In this document: positions 31,707 through 41,814 of the stretch, one piece after another
Numbering within the stretch: position 1 is the stretch's first letter
How the letters are laid out: the number at the start of each line of letters is the position of its first letter
Assembly: GCF_001721645.1 (NCBI RefSeq)
Contig: NZ_CP017141.1
Span: 5,642,001 to 5,706,000, forward strand
DNA from: Pedobacter steynii
Lineage (GTDB): Bacteria; Bacteroidota; Bacteroidia; Sphingobacteriales; Sphingobacteriaceae
Direction of reading: 5' to 3'
DNA length: 64,000 bases
The notes under the pieces: generated by a model
Seen by the model: only the letters and a program-made list of their open reading frames with translations
What the model was told of the DNA's origin: nothing
Database searches by the model: none
Made by a program: the position numbers and the translations under genes

Positions 31707-34272
31707 TCAGAAATTTAACATCAAAAGACCCGTAAATTATGCCTGGCTACTAAAAATGGCCTGGAGAGACAGTCGTAAAAACAGGTCCAGATTGTTTCTT
31801 TTTATCTCTTCCATTGTATTGGGAATAGCGGCACTGGTAGCCGTTTATTCATTCAGAGACAACCTTCAGAAGGATATCGACAATCAGGCAAAAGAACTGA
31901 CCGGAGCAGATTTAGTAATTGAAAGTCGGAGGGAGCCTAAAGCAACGGTCACAGCCCTGCTGGACACCCTGGGGCAACAGCAATCCAGGGAAAGAAGTTT
32001 TGCTTCTATGATTTACTTCCTTAAGGGCAATGGAAGCCGCTTAATTCAGGTGAGGGCACTGGAAGGCAACTATCCTTTTTATGGCACTATAGAAACTAAA
32101 CCTGTTCAGGCCGCAGGGAATTTTAAGTCCGGCAGGAATGCATTGGTAGATAAAACACTGATGTTACAGTTTAATGCGGTAGCTGGTGACTCTATCAAAA
32201 TCGGCTCAGTTCATTTTAAAATCGCCGGAAGCCTGGAAAGTATTCCCGGACAAAGCGGGATCACCAGTACGGTGGCACCAGTGGTTTATATTCCCTTACA
32301 ATACCTCAAACAAACCGGATTGGACCAGATTGGCAGCCGGATTCAATACCGTTATTTTTACAAATATGACCGTGTATCATCAGTAGAGCGGGACCTTAAA
32401 CGACATCAACGGATTTTAGATAACGAAGGCCTGGACCATGAAACCGTGGCCAGCAAAAAAGCAAGCACCGGAAGAGCTTTTGGGAATCTGAATAAATTTC
32501 TGGCCTTATCCGGTTTCATCGCCCTTTTACTTGGTTGTGTTGGGGTAGGAAGTGCAATTCATGTTTATATTAAGGAAAAGCTGGGAACCATTGCCACCCT
32601 CAGGTGCCTTGGACTGAATGCAGGAGAGGCTTTTCTGATCTATCTGATCCAGATCGCCGTTATCGGGCTGATCGGGGCTGTCGCCGGAGCAATTCTAGGT
32701 ACACTGGTTCAGTTTGCCTTACCGGCGGTATTGCAGGATTTTATCCCTATCGACATCAGCATGCAAATTTCCTGGATGGCAATTGCGCAGGGATTGGCCA
32801 TCGGATTGATCATCTCCATTTTATTTGCGCTTCCATCATTACTTTCGGTAAGGAACATTTCGCCCTTAAATGCCATCAGGGCATCTTTTGAATCGGCTAT
32901 CCCGAAACGGGATCCACTGAAATGGCTGGTTTACCTGATCATTATCCTTTTTGTATATGGATTCACTTACCTGCAAATGGATGGATGGCTGGAAGCCGTG
33001 TTATTTATGGCGGGAATTCTGATTGCCTTTCTTTTGCTTGTCGGGCTTTCCAAACTACTGATGCTGATTTTGAAAAAGTCCATTCCGGATTCTATGAGCT
33101 ATTTATGGAGACAGGGCTTTGCAAACCTGCACCGTCCGAATAACCAGACTTTAATGCTGACCGTTTCCATTGGCTTATCTACCGTGTTTATTGTAACACT
33201 TTATCTCGTTCAGGGAGTTTTATTGAATAAAGTTTCTCTTTCTTCGGATTCATCACAGTCTAATATGGTGTTGTTTGACATTCAAACCAGTCAGAAGGAA
33301 CAGATTGCGAACCTAACCAGACAGCACAATTTACCTGTTATGGGACAGGTGCCTATTGTAACGATGAGAATTGAGGAGATCAACGGAAAAACAGCTGCGC
33401 AGATGGATCAGGCCGACAGCCTGGACAATAAAAACAGCAGACCGGTCTCCCGGGCCTTCAAAGGTGAAATCAGGGCAACTTATCAATCTGCTTTGAGGCC
33501 TACAGAAGAGCTGGAAGAAGGAAAATGGACCGGTATAACTCCTCCCGGAGAAACCGTTAAGATTTCCCTGGAAAAGAACTATGCAGAAAGAATCCATGTA
33601 AAAGTAGGGGACAAAATTGTTTTCAATGTACAGGGATTGTTGTTACCTACCGAAATCGGTAGCCTGAGGACCGTAGACTGGAATACCATACAACCTAATT
33701 TTCGGGTAGTATTTCCAACAGGCGCATTGGAACAAGCTCCTCAGTTTTATGTACTGATGACTCATGTTCCGACAGACAAAGCCTCCGCTGATTTTCAGGG
33801 AGCAGTAGTCAGAAGCTTTCCCAACGTCTCAATAATTAATTTAGGTTTAGTTCTGCAAGTACTTAATGATCTGTTAAATAAGATTAATTTCGTCATACGT
33901 TTCATGGCGGGATTCAGTATGGCTACCGGATGGATAGTCTTGTTGTCTGCGGTAATGAGCAGCAAAGGGCAACGCCTGAGAGAAAGCGTTTTACTAAGAA
34001 CACTTGGTGCGAACCGGAAACAAGTACTGACCATTACCGCATTGGAATACTTATTTTTAGGCGTACTGGCTACTGCAGCCGGGATTATCCTGGCACTTGC
34101 TGCCAGCTGGGCGGTAGCGGCGTTTAGCTTAAACAGTACTTTTGCCCCTGATATTTTACCTTTAATTGCATTTTTCGTCATCATTCCGGTATTGGTGATG
34201 ATTACCGGTATTTATAGCAGCAGGAGCGTACTCAATCATCCTCCACTGGAAATATTAAGAAAGGAAGCATAG
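31699..34272 (+). CDS. FtsX-family ABC permease (YbbP type)
   Basis: 857 residues, the size of YbbP with two FtsX core modules. One helix near 25-50 comes before a large periplasmic region; membrane helices then lie at about 270-295, 315-345, 355-380, 410-430, 433-455, 485-510, and in the C-terminal module at about 735-760, 785-810 and 815-840. It should pair with the preceding ATPase. The cargo is unknown; the adjacent esterase hints at lipids. The start overlaps the ATPase gene and the next gene starts at once after the stop. Confidence 0.9.
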   Translation: MPDQKFNIKRPVNYAWLLKMAWRDSRKNRSRLFLFISSIVLGIAALVAVYSFRDNLQKDIDNQAKELTGADLVIESRREPKATVTALLDTLGQQQSRERSFASMIYFLKGNGSRLIQVRALEGNYPFYGTIETKPVQAAGNFKSGRNALVDKTLMLQFNAVAGDSIKIGSVHFKIAGSLESIPGQSGITSTVAPVVYIPLQYLKQTGLDQIGSRIQYRYFYKYDRVSSVERDLKRHQRILDNEGLDHETVASKKASTGRAFGNLNKFLALSGFIALLLGCVGVGSAIHVYIKEKLGTIATLRCLGLNAGEAFLIYLIQIAVIGLIGAVAGAILGTLVQFALPAVLQDFIPIDISMQISWMAIAQGLAIGLIISILFALPSLLSVRNISPLNAIRASFESAIPKRDPLKWLVYLIIILFVYGFTYLQMDGWLEAVLFMAGILIAFLLLVGLSKLLMLILKKSIPDSMSYLWRQGFANLHRPNNQTLMLTVSIGLSTVFIVTLYLVQGVLLNKVSLSSDSSQSNMVLFDIQTSQKEQIANLTRQHNLPVMGQVPIVTMRIEEINGKTAAQMDQADSLDNKNSRPVSRAFKGEIRATYQSALRPTEELEEGKWTGITPPGETVKISLEKNYAERIHVKVGDKIVFNVQGLLLPTEIGSLRTVDWNTIQPNFRVVFPTGALEQAPQFYVLMTHVPTDKASADFQGAVVRSFPNVSIINLGLVLQVLNDLLNKINFVIRFMAGFSMATGWIVLLSAVMSSKGQRLRESVLLRTLGANRKQVLTITALEYLFLGVLATAAGIILALAASWAVAAFSLNSTFAPDILPLIAFFVIIPVLVMITGIYSSRSVLNHPPLEILRKEA

Positions 34273-34662
34273 ATGAATTTAACTGTTCTGGATTTTCTAT
34301 ACACTTTAATTCACCTGCTGATTATCGGCTTTAATCTGTTTGCATGGGCTTTTCCGGCTATCAGAAAGCTTCATTTGTATGGTGTCGCAGTTACCCTTGG
34401 CTGCTGGCTGATTCTGGGGATCTGGTATGGAATCGGTTATTGTCCGGTTACAGACTGGCAATGGCAGGTAAAAGAGCAGTTAGGGGAACAGAATTTACCG
34501 AATTCATTTGTTAAATATTATGCGGATAAACTTACCGGGACCTCAGTTAATTCAACGCTGATTGATGGGATTACCGCCGGATCTTTCCTCTTATCCATAC
34601 TCATCTCTGTTTATCTGAATTTTTTCAGGAGGAGCTCAAAGCTAAGAACGAAGTCTAACTAA
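34273..34662 (+). CDS. DUF2784 family membrane protein
   Basis: 129 residues with four hydrophobic helices. The segment GIGYCPVTDWQWQVKEQLG (about 54-72) and the final part are what I recognise as DUF2784, small inner-membrane proteins of unknown role. Its ATG is the base directly after the stop of the permease gene, so it is part of the same operon. Confidence 0.85.
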   Translation: MNLTVLDFLYTLIHLLIIGFNLFAWAFPAIRKLHLYGVAVTLGCWLILGIWYGIGYCPVTDWQWQVKEQLGEQNLPNSFVKYYADKLTGTSVNSTLIDGITAGSFLLSILISVYLNFFRRSSKLRTKSN

Positions 34663-34839
34663 AGCCGGCAATCCAACTGTTACTCTGGTTTTTATAAAAC
34701 CTGATTATCACGTTCCGGAGTTTAATGGCTAGAATCAAAGTACATTTAAACCGCATTTTTTGTATCTAAATTCCTATGTTTAGAAAATTTAGCATCAGAA
34801 ATCACGTTTGAATAGTGTTTTGTTAATGAATCTGCATTT

Positions 34840-35592
34840 ATGAATAAACAACTGATATACCCATTCTTTTTAGTGCTGATTGTATTCAGCTCTTGTTCTT
34901 CTGTGTACATGCCAAATGTACCAAATACACCAATGTTAAGTCAAAAAGGGGAGTTTAGCGGAGGGGGGCACATCACTCCCAGAGGGAATTTCAGTCTCAA
35001 TGGAGCGTATGCCGTTTCGAATCATCTTGGGGTATTGTTTAGTGGTGCTTATATGAACAAGGAAAGGACCAGGAAAGATTATCGCAATAAGTCTGTAGAG
35101 ATCGGAGGGGGTTATTTTGACACTTTTGGTCCGGACAACAATCGGATTATCGAAATATACGTAGGTTATGGGGGTGGCAGCACCGATCGTAATTTCAGGG
35201 AATATGACGACAATAATGTTCTGACCAGCAATATCGCAGAGGAATTTACCTATACTAAAACTTTCCTACAGGTGAATTACAGTTCCAAGAAAAACAGCAA
35301 CTTCAGGTTATTTGGAAACAACTATCCCTTAAACTATGGAACAGCGCTTCGGATCAGTCATTTGAAAATGGACACCTTCCTGAGTAACAATATCGGCCAG
35401 CCAAAGGAAGACAATATGTTCATAGAACCTATTTTCTTTACCAGGATGCGCCTAAGTGATGCTGTTCAGCTCCAATATACCACCAGTGGTAATTTTGGCT
35501 TAAAGAGCCGGAAATTCATGAATGCAGGCAACTCCATTTTTACTGTAGGTGCAGTAGTTAACCTTGGCGGAAAGAAAAAACAAGCTAAATAG
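34840..35592 (+). CDS. Outer-membrane lipoprotein with beta-barrel-like repeats
   Basis: 250 residues. The signal ends in VLIVFSSCSS, a lipobox, so the mature protein begins with an acylated Cys. What follows is Gly-rich and aromatic, with alternating strands (FSLNGAYAVSNHLGVLFSGA, IIEIYVGYGGG), and it finishes with AVVNLGGKKK. This fits a lipid-anchored barrel or porin-like protein of the Bacteroidota outer membrane. No specific family is named. The last eight bases overlap the convergent HD gene. Confidence 0.72.
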   Translation: MNKQLIYPFFLVLIVFSSCSSVYMPNVPNTPMLSQKGEFSGGGHITPRGNFSLNGAYAVSNHLGVLFSGAYMNKERTRKDYRNKSVEIGGGYFDTFGPDNNRIIEIYVGYGGGSTDRNFREYDDNNVLTSNIAEEFTYTKTFLQVNYSSKKNSNFRLFGNNYPLNYGTALRISHLKMDTFLSNNIGQPKEDNMFIEPIFFTRMRLSDAVQLQYTTSGNFGLKSRKFMNAGNSIFTVGAVVNLGGKKKQAK

Positions 35593-36442
35593 ACAATATG
35601 GCTTTCAGGTTGCGGAGTTTCGTTTTTAATCCGGATCCCTTTTTTAAGAAAGCAGAGTAACCTTTCTGAAGTTTAATTGACTTCACGGCTTCATAACCTA
35701 AAGCGATGCTCCTGATTTTATTCAGCAGGAAGGTATCGTCTTTAAACAGGTCTGATTCGTTCAGAAATCCATTTTTCAGAAAATCACGGATCAGTACTGC
35801 CATCTGCTGATTGGCATAAAGGTGTAAAGGGTGATTAAACACTTCGTTATTTAAGCGTTCAAAAAGCTCATTAATCCAGTTGACCTGGTCCACATCGGTT
35901 ACCACCAGCTTACCTTCATCCAGACGAATGTGTTCCAGGAACAGTTTAGCGGCCGGCCTGTTGATCAAACCGGCATGTAAAGCATCTCTCAATGTATAAT
36001 CCAAACGATCTGCACATAAATGGGGCAATGGCTGTTCCAGAATAGGAAACGATCCGTCCAGAATCTGATCCAGGTGGTAGCCATGTTTAACCAGAATTTC
36101 AGGAATATCAGAACTCATCAGTATCTCTGCAAACATTTCCTCATGGTAATTCTCTTCTCTGTTTTGAAACACATAATCCCCTACATGAGAAAACGCGGTA
36201 TGGGAAGCGTCGTGTATTAAGCCGGCGATCTGTTCCAGCTCTGTACCACCAAGCCGTCTGATCAGTAACATCACACCAATGGAGTGCTCCAGGCGGGAAT
36301 GACTTAAATCAGGATTCACTAAAAATATGGCACCACTCTGATGGATTCCCGCAAGTCTTTTCATTGTGGCGCTGGCCAATAAATCTTCAAAAACTGCAGG
36401 CAGTTCTACATTTCCATAAAGCAAATCACTTACTCTTACCAT
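35585..36442 (-). CDS. HD-domain phosphohydrolase
   Basis: 285 residues. The HD metal site is visible as SRLEHSIGV with the first His (about 52), LIHDASHTAFSHVGDY with the HD pair (about 76-91), and a later Asp in LCADRLDYTLRDAL (about 142-155). The organisation resembles YdhJ/dGTPase-like HD proteins, so a nucleotide may be the substrate, but this is not certain. It is a cytoplasmic monocistronic gene. Confidence 0.87.
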   Translation of the reverse strand: MVRVSDLLYGNVELPAVFEDLLASATMKRLAGIHQSGAIFLVNPDLSHSRLEHSIGVMLLIRRLGGTELEQIAGLIHDASHTAFSHVGDYVFQNREENYHEEMFAEILMSSDIPEILVKHGYHLDQILDGSFPILEQPLPHLCADRLDYTLRDALHAGLINRPAAKLFLEHIRLDEGKLVVTDVDQVNWINELFERLNNEVFNHPLHLYANQQMAVLIRDFLKNGFLNESDLFKDDTFLLNKIRSIALGYEAVKSIKLQKGYSAFLKKGSGLKTKLRNLKAILSI

Positions 36443-36556
36443 ATTTTTAAATTTAATTAATTCCTGATCCTCCGTTTAATGCAACAGGGTAAACTGAGAC
36501 ACAATATTACTAATTATTTTAGTATTAAAAAACAAAATATGCTAACAATAATAGAT

Positions 36557-37417
36557 TTATCCGTTAATAACCTCACCGCCATTTGGATGCAAAATCTGTC
36601 CGGTCATATAACTCGCATCCTCTGAGGCCAGAAACACATAACACGGGGCAATTTCTTTTGGCTCTCCTGCTCTTTTTAAAGGAACATCTGATCCGAAAGT
36701 GGCCACATGGGCAGGGCGGAATGACGCCGGAATAAGTGGCGTCCAGACGGGGCCGGGTGCGACACCATTGACCCTGATTTTTTTTGCCGCAAGGGAAGTA
36801 GACAAAGACCTGATAAAACCCACTATTGCGCTTTTAGTAGCGGCGTAATCAATCAGATGGTCACTGCCACGATAGGCCGTTACAGAAGTGGTGCAAATAA
36901 TGCTACTACCTGCCTTGAGGTGTTTCAAAGCCGCTTTACTCAGGTAAAAATGAGAAAACACATTAGTCCGGAAGGTTTTCTCCAGTTGTGAAGCAGTGAT
37001 CTTTTCCAGATCATTCTGAGGATACTGAACTGCAGCATTGTTCACCAGAATGTCCAGCTGCCCGAATTCTTTAATGGCCTGGCTAACCAGCTTTTTGCAA
37101 TGCTTTTCATCAGAAATATCCCCGGCAATGGCCACACATTTTCGACCCAGCTGCTCCAGTGCTGCCTGAGTTATTGCAGCATCTTCGTGTTCATTCAGGT
37201 AGCTGATCAGGACATCAGCACCTTCCTGTGCAAATGCAAGAGCCACTGCACGCCCGATCCCGCTGTCTCCTCCGGTAATGAGGGCTACTTTTCCTGCCAG
37301 TTTCAATTTCCTGGTATCGGGTTCATATTCCGGCGCAGGCTTCATGAGTGTTTCCAATCCAGGCTGCTGTTGCTGGTGTTGCTTCGGGCGAATGCTCTTT
37401 TCTTTTTCTTTTTTCAT
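36557..37417 (-). CDS. SDR-family oxidoreductase (YghA/general-stress type)
   Basis: 286 residues. The N-terminal Lys- and Gln-rich tail (first 40 residues) is typical of the YghA/YdaD group. The Rossmann motif is GGDSGIGRA near 50-58, NNAA near 125, and the catalytic Ser, Tyr and Lys are in CTTSVTAYRGSDHLIDYAATK (near 176-195). It ends with QILHPNGGEV. Such NAD(P)-dependent dehydrogenases are often stress-induced; the natural substrate is unclear. Confidence 0.9.
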   Translation of the reverse strand: MKKEKEKSIRPKQHQQQQPGLETLMKPAPEYEPDTRKLKLAGKVALITGGDSGIGRAVALAFAQEGADVLISYLNEHEDAAITQAALEQLGRKCVAIAGDISDEKHCKKLVSQAIKEFGQLDILVNNAAVQYPQNDLEKITASQLEKTFRTNVFSHFYLSKAALKHLKAGSSIICTTSVTAYRGSDHLIDYAATKSAIVGFIRSLSTSLAAKKIRVNGVAPGPVWTPLIPASFRPAHVATFGSDVPLKRAGEPKEIAPCYVFLASEDASYMTGQILHPNGGEVING

Positions 37418-37506
37418 CGTTATATATTTTCCTGTCTTTAAACCAATAGCATTGTTTTCCTAACAAATGGCAAGACAAAGGGTTTTCATGGGGACTGATA
37501 TATACC

Positions 37507-37514
37507 TATATTTG
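37507..37514 (+). promoter_or_regulatory. Candidate -7 box of the MFS gene
   Basis: TATATTTG matches TAnnTTTG and lies 22 bases upstream of the ATG at 37537. No clear TTG at -33 was found. Confidence 0.35.
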
Positions 37515-37536
37515 ATGCACATTCCATTACTTCCCG

Positions 37537-38703
37537 ATGCAGCGATCTTCCGACACCATTTATACCTTACAATTTGGACTTGTTTGTTTAAGTTCCTTTC
37601 TGTTTTCCGCAAGCTTTAATATGCTGATTCCTGAATTACCGGCCTATTTAACCAATATGGGAGGGGCGGAATATAAAGGACTGATCATTGCATTGTTTAC
37701 ACTTACGGCAGGGATATCCAGACCATTCAGCGGAAAACTTACCGATACCATTGGCAGGGTTCCGGTAATGGCAGTCGGCTCATTGGTATGTTTTGTCTGC
37801 GGTTTTCTTTACCCTTTGCTAACCACCGTTGCAGGCTTTCTTTTTCTCAGGTTAATCCATGGCTTTTCTACCGGGTTTAAACCTACAGCTACAGCAGCTT
37901 ATGTAGCAGATTTAGTGCCGGTTAACAGATGGGGAGAAGCGATGGGCGTGCACGGTGTGTGTTTCAGTACGGGGCTGGCTATCGGACCCGCAATAGGAAG
38001 TACAATTACCGACTATTACGCTATAAATATTCTATTTTATTGTTCTTCGCTATTTGCTTTACTGTCTATTGTGATCCTCGCCAATATGAAGGAGACCCTG
38101 CCAGATAAAGAGCGGTTCCGATTCTCTCATTTAAAGATCAACAGGAAAGATATTATTGAATGGCGGGTTATTCCTGCCGTAGTCATTATTTTCATGAGTT
38201 ATATCAGTTACGGTGCCATTCTCACGGTAATTTCAGATTGGAGCAAACACCTTGGGACGAGTAATAAAGGATTGTTTTTTATGGTGTTTACTTTAACCTC
38301 TTTGCTGATCCGTTTTGTAGCCGGAAAGGCTTCAGACCGTTATGGAAGAGCCATCATCCTGAAGATCTCACTATTCCTGCTGGCCATATCATTGTTTTGG
38401 ATTGCGGTAGCAGATTCCTCGTTCATGCTGATGTCGGCCTCCGCATTGTATGGAGTGGCAACAGGAATGCTATCTCCAACAGCCACTGCCTGGACAGTAG
38501 ACCTGAGCAACCCGCTTCACCGTGGAAAAGCGATGGCCACCATGTACATTGCCCTGGAAGCTGGAATCGGACTGGGTGCTTTGCTTGCAGGCTGGTTATT
38601 TATAGACGACCTGGCTATGATTCCCGTTACATTTTACTATTGCGCCGGAATTACTTTACTCGCCCTTCTTTATTTGCAGTTTATATATAAACCCAAACCA
38701 TAA
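37537..38703 (+). CDS. MFS transporter (12 helices)
   Basis: 388 residues with 12 hydrophobic segments. The loop between helices 2 and 3 has FSGKLTDTIGRVPVM, a good MFS signature A. Helix 4/5 contains FLRLIHGFSTGFKPTATAAY, and the loop between helices 8 and 9 repeats the signature in weaker form (VAGKASDRYGRAIIL). It fits the multidrug/arabinose efflux group. No regulator is adjacent. The substrate is not predictable. Confidence 0.87.
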   Translation: MQRSSDTIYTLQFGLVCLSSFLFSASFNMLIPELPAYLTNMGGAEYKGLIIALFTLTAGISRPFSGKLTDTIGRVPVMAVGSLVCFVCGFLYPLLTTVAGFLFLRLIHGFSTGFKPTATAAYVADLVPVNRWGEAMGVHGVCFSTGLAIGPAIGSTITDYYAINILFYCSSLFALLSIVILANMKETLPDKERFRFSHLKINRKDIIEWRVIPAVVIIFMSYISYGAILTVISDWSKHLGTSNKGLFFMVFTLTSLLIRFVAGKASDRYGRAIILKISLFLLAISLFWIAVADSSFMLMSASALYGVATGMLSPTATAWTVDLSNPLHRGKAMATMYIALEAGIGLGALLAGWLFIDDLAMIPVTFYYCAGITLLALLYLQFIYKPKP

Positions 38704-38834
38704 ATTCAGGTTCTGACTCCTGATTACCACAAAATTCCGCTCTTTATTTAAATTTATTTTGCTTTTGTGCTACTTTCTGAAAGTTATGCGGAATAAATTT
38801 ATATTTTAGCTAGCTAATCAACATTTAAACCACA

Positions 38835-40520
38835 ATGAGCTCACTTCACAAATACGATTACATCGTATTTTTCGTTTATTTTGTAATTGTATCCTCCTAC
38901 GGTTTCTGGATCTATTACAAAAAGAAAACTGCATCAGCAGATTCCAAAGATTATTTTTTAGCAGAAGGTTCCTTAACCTGGTGGGCCATCGGCGCCTCTC
39001 TGATCGCTTCCAACATTTCTGCAGAGCAGATGATTGGGATGAGCGGCTCCGGCTTTAAGCTTGGTCTTGCCATTTCCGCTTACGAATGGATGGCCTCAGC
39101 AACATTAATCATTGTAGCTGTGTTTTTTATGCCAGTCTACCTGAAGAATAAGATCTTCACAATGCCTCAGTTTCTAAGTCAGCGGTACAATGAAAAAGTA
39201 GCGATGATTATGGCCGTATTCTGGCTCATGCTGTACATTGTGGTGAACCTGATGTCGATCCTATACCTGGGGGCACTGGCCATCAGTGGTATTTCAGGAT
39301 TAGACCTTACCGCCTGTATTCTTGCCCTTGCTATATTTGCGATTTTCATTACCCTTGGAGGAATGAAAGTAATTGGTTATACCGACGTGATCCAGGTTTT
39401 CTTTTTAGTTCTTGGTGGACTGGTAGCCACGTATATCGCATTAAACCTGATATCCGGTGGAGAAGGCCTTGTAAAAGGTTTCGGACTCCTGAGAACAGGA
39501 GCTTCAGAGCACTTCCACTTAATCTTCAAAAAGGACAATCCAAACTATATGGATCTACCGGGCTTAAGTGTCCTGATTGGAGGGATGTGGATTGCTAACT
39601 TAAGTTACTGGGGTTGTAATCAATACATTACACAAAGGGCCCTGGGAGCATCTTTACCAGTAGCCAGGTCAGGTCTTTTATTTGCAGCCTTCCTGAAAAT
39701 GTTAATGCCCGTTATTGTCGTAATTCCTGGTATCGCCGTATATTTAATCGTTAAGGATAACATGGGCGGAATAAACGGCAGCAATTTGCTGACCTCTTCC
39801 GGTGTTCAGGATCCAAACAAAGCTTATCCGGCATTGCTGGGCTTGTTACCTGTAGGTTTGAAAGGGCTTTCTTTTGCTGCATTAACCGCAGCAATCGTGG
39901 CTTCTCTTGCCGGAAAAGCAAACAGTATAGCGACCATCTTTACCCTGGATATTTATAAGAAAGCATTCGAACCAAATGCGGGAGAACGCAAAATGGTGAA
40001 TGTAGGAAAGATCACTGTAGTGGTGTCTATGCTGATTGCTGTAGTGCTTTCTCTGATTGTAGGTGACGCACTTATGGGCGAAGGAAAACAAGGATTCCAA
40101 TACATTCAGGAGTATACCGGATTTGTATCTCCAGGTATCTTTGCAATGTTTATCCTTGGATTTTTCTGGAAGAAAACCACGTCAAATGCAGCTTTGTTCG
40201 CCACTATTGGGGGTTTCATCGTTTCAGTAATTCTTAAATTCTTACCAGGATGGGTTGACCTCTCTGGTCTTTATGAATATGGATGGGCAGTAGCCAATTC
40301 TTCAGGAGTATTTGAAATTCCTTTTATGGACAGAATGCTGATTGTTTTTGCAGTATGTATCCTGGGAATGTACCTGATCAGTATTTATGAAAACAAAAAA
40401 GGAATTGTTCCTAAAGGACTTGAAATCGACGCTAAAATGTTTAAAGTATCAACTTCATTTGCCATAGGCGCATTAATCATTGTCAGCTTACTTGTTGCTT
40501 TGTATTCTGCATTCTGGTAG
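38835..40520 (+). CDS. Sodium/solute symporter (SSS family, SGLT-like)
   Basis: 561 residues with about 14 helices. Typical segments are YFLAEGSLTWWAIGASLIASNISAEQ split over the first two helices, MPQFLSQRYN, the family signature near 405-445, and NQYITQRALGA near 259-269, which in sugar-type members contacts the substrate region. It would take up a sugar or related solute with sodium. It has its own terminator and lies near, but not inside, the sugar-oxidation cluster at 41.9-46.9 kb. Confidence 0.9.
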   Translation: MSSLHKYDYIVFFVYFVIVSSYGFWIYYKKKTASADSKDYFLAEGSLTWWAIGASLIASNISAEQMIGMSGSGFKLGLAISAYEWMASATLIIVAVFFMPVYLKNKIFTMPQFLSQRYNEKVAMIMAVFWLMLYIVVNLMSILYLGALAISGISGLDLTACILALAIFAIFITLGGMKVIGYTDVIQVFFLVLGGLVATYIALNLISGGEGLVKGFGLLRTGASEHFHLIFKKDNPNYMDLPGLSVLIGGMWIANLSYWGCNQYITQRALGASLPVARSGLLFAAFLKMLMPVIVVIPGIAVYLIVKDNMGGINGSNLLTSSGVQDPNKAYPALLGLLPVGLKGLSFAALTAAIVASLAGKANSIATIFTLDIYKKAFEPNAGERKMVNVGKITVVVSMLIAVVLSLIVGDALMGEGKQGFQYIQEYTGFVSPGIFAMFILGFFWKKTTSNAALFATIGGFIVSVILKFLPGWVDLSGLYEYGWAVANSSGVFEIPFMDRMLIVFAVCILGMYLISIYENKKGIVPKGLEIDAKMFKVSTSFAIGALIIVSLLVALYSAFW

Positions 40521-40533
40521 TCCGAGCCAAGAG

Positions 40534-40570
40534 AAAAAAAGCCTCCATTAATAGTGGAGGCTTTTTTTTT
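40534..40570 (+). terminator. Rho-independent terminator
   Basis: GCCTCCA at 40541-40547 and TGGAGGC at 40555-40561 with a 7-base loop, an A tract before and a run of nine T after, 20 bases after the symporter stop. Confidence 0.9.
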
Positions 40571-40797
40571 GCCATATCCTTTCTCCTCAATTGATCAATA
40601 ATCAGTCTGTTTTATAATTAATTTGACTTAGTTACCAATAATATTAAAATATTGAAATATTATTTTTTATACGATAAAATATTTGTTAATCAGAAATTTG
40701 TTTAACTAATGTTATGTATTTAGATTAGTGTCATGACTAGTTATCCTTTACTTACGTTCAGAAAACTATTTCAGGATGATCAACTATTCTGTATTAA

Positions 40798-41814
40798 ATG
40801 AGGAGAGGACTATTATTTACCCAGCTGCTATTACTGACCATGACCATGTTGTCCAGAGCACAACAAAGGCCACAGTACACCCAATACGTTTTCAATAATT
40901 ACCTGTTGAATCCGGCCATTTCCGGAATAGAGAATTATACAGACGTCAGGTTCGGCTACAGGAACCAGTGGCGTGGAATAAACCAGGCACCGATTACGGC
41001 TTATTTTTCCCTGCACATGCCTTTAGGAAAACAATATCTGTATGGCAATTCCAACTCTTTTGATGAAAAAGGAAATAATCCGATGAAGCGCAGCTATATG
41101 CAGACCTATATGGCTTCAGAGCCACATCATGGTATTGGCATATACGGGGTCGTGGACAGGACGGGCCCCATCACCAGTAGTGACTTTAAAGTAACCTACG
41201 CTTATCACCTTGGTTTATCTCCAAAACTAAACCTTAGCGTAGGCGTAGCGGCAGGGGTCTCCAGGTTGATACTGGACATTTCAAAAATCAGCCTGGAAAA
41301 CAATTTTGACCCCGCCATTGCGGAAAATGCAGACACCAGAATACAACCTGATCTGGCAGCAGGAGTATGGTTATATGGCCCGAAATTCTTTGCCGGCCTC
41401 TCTGCACAGCAATTATTAAACAGACCGATTAGTTTTACCAGAAATACCAGTTACGACCAGGGAAAGCAGGCTCCACATGTTTTTCTTACTGCGGGATATA
41501 AATTCTTTATTAGTGATGAGATCGCCGGCCTGCCTTCGGTTATGTTTAAATACGTATCACCGGCACCTGTTTCGACAGATCTGAATATGAAAGTCGCATT
41601 TAAAGATAAATTCTGGATAGGGGCCAGTTATCGCTCCAATGATGCCATTGCGGTACTTGCAGGCTTTAACGTAAGTTCTCTTTTTGTACTGGGATATTCT
41701 TATGATTTTACCACTTCAGAATTAGGTCGGGCAAGTACGGGCAGTCATGAGGTGGTGCTCGGCCTGTTGTTAAACAACAGATACAAAGTAACCTGCCCAC
41801 AAAAAAACTGGTAA
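40798..41814 (+). CDS. Type IX secretion PorP/SprF-family outer-membrane protein
   Basis: 338 residues with a signal peptide (cleavage near Ser-Arg-Ala-Gln, about 22). The mature start QYTQYVFNNYLLNPAISGIE is the hallmark of the PorP/SprF family. The rest is a barrel of about 14 strands ending in a Tyr- and Phe-rich region with a final Asn-Trp. These proteins help type IX secretion or anchor adhesins and gliding parts at the outer membrane. It is alone here, without the OmpA-like or gliding genes that often accompany it. An AT-rich inverted repeat (AATAATATT and AATATTATT, 40637-40664) lies upstream. Confidence 0.9.
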   Translation: MRRGLLFTQLLLLTMTMLSRAQQRPQYTQYVFNNYLLNPAISGIENYTDVRFGYRNQWRGINQAPITAYFSLHMPLGKQYLYGNSNSFDEKGNNPMKRSYMQTYMASEPHHGIGIYGVVDRTGPITSSDFKVTYAYHLGLSPKLNLSVGVAAGVSRLILDISKISLENNFDPAIAENADTRIQPDLAAGVWLYGPKFFAGLSAQQLLNRPISFTRNTSYDQGKQAPHVFLTAGYKFFISDEIAGLPSVMFKYVSPAPVSTDLNMKVAFKDKFWIGASYRSNDAIAVLAGFNVSSLFVLGYSYDFTTSELGRASTGSHEVVLGLLLNNRYKVTCPQKNW

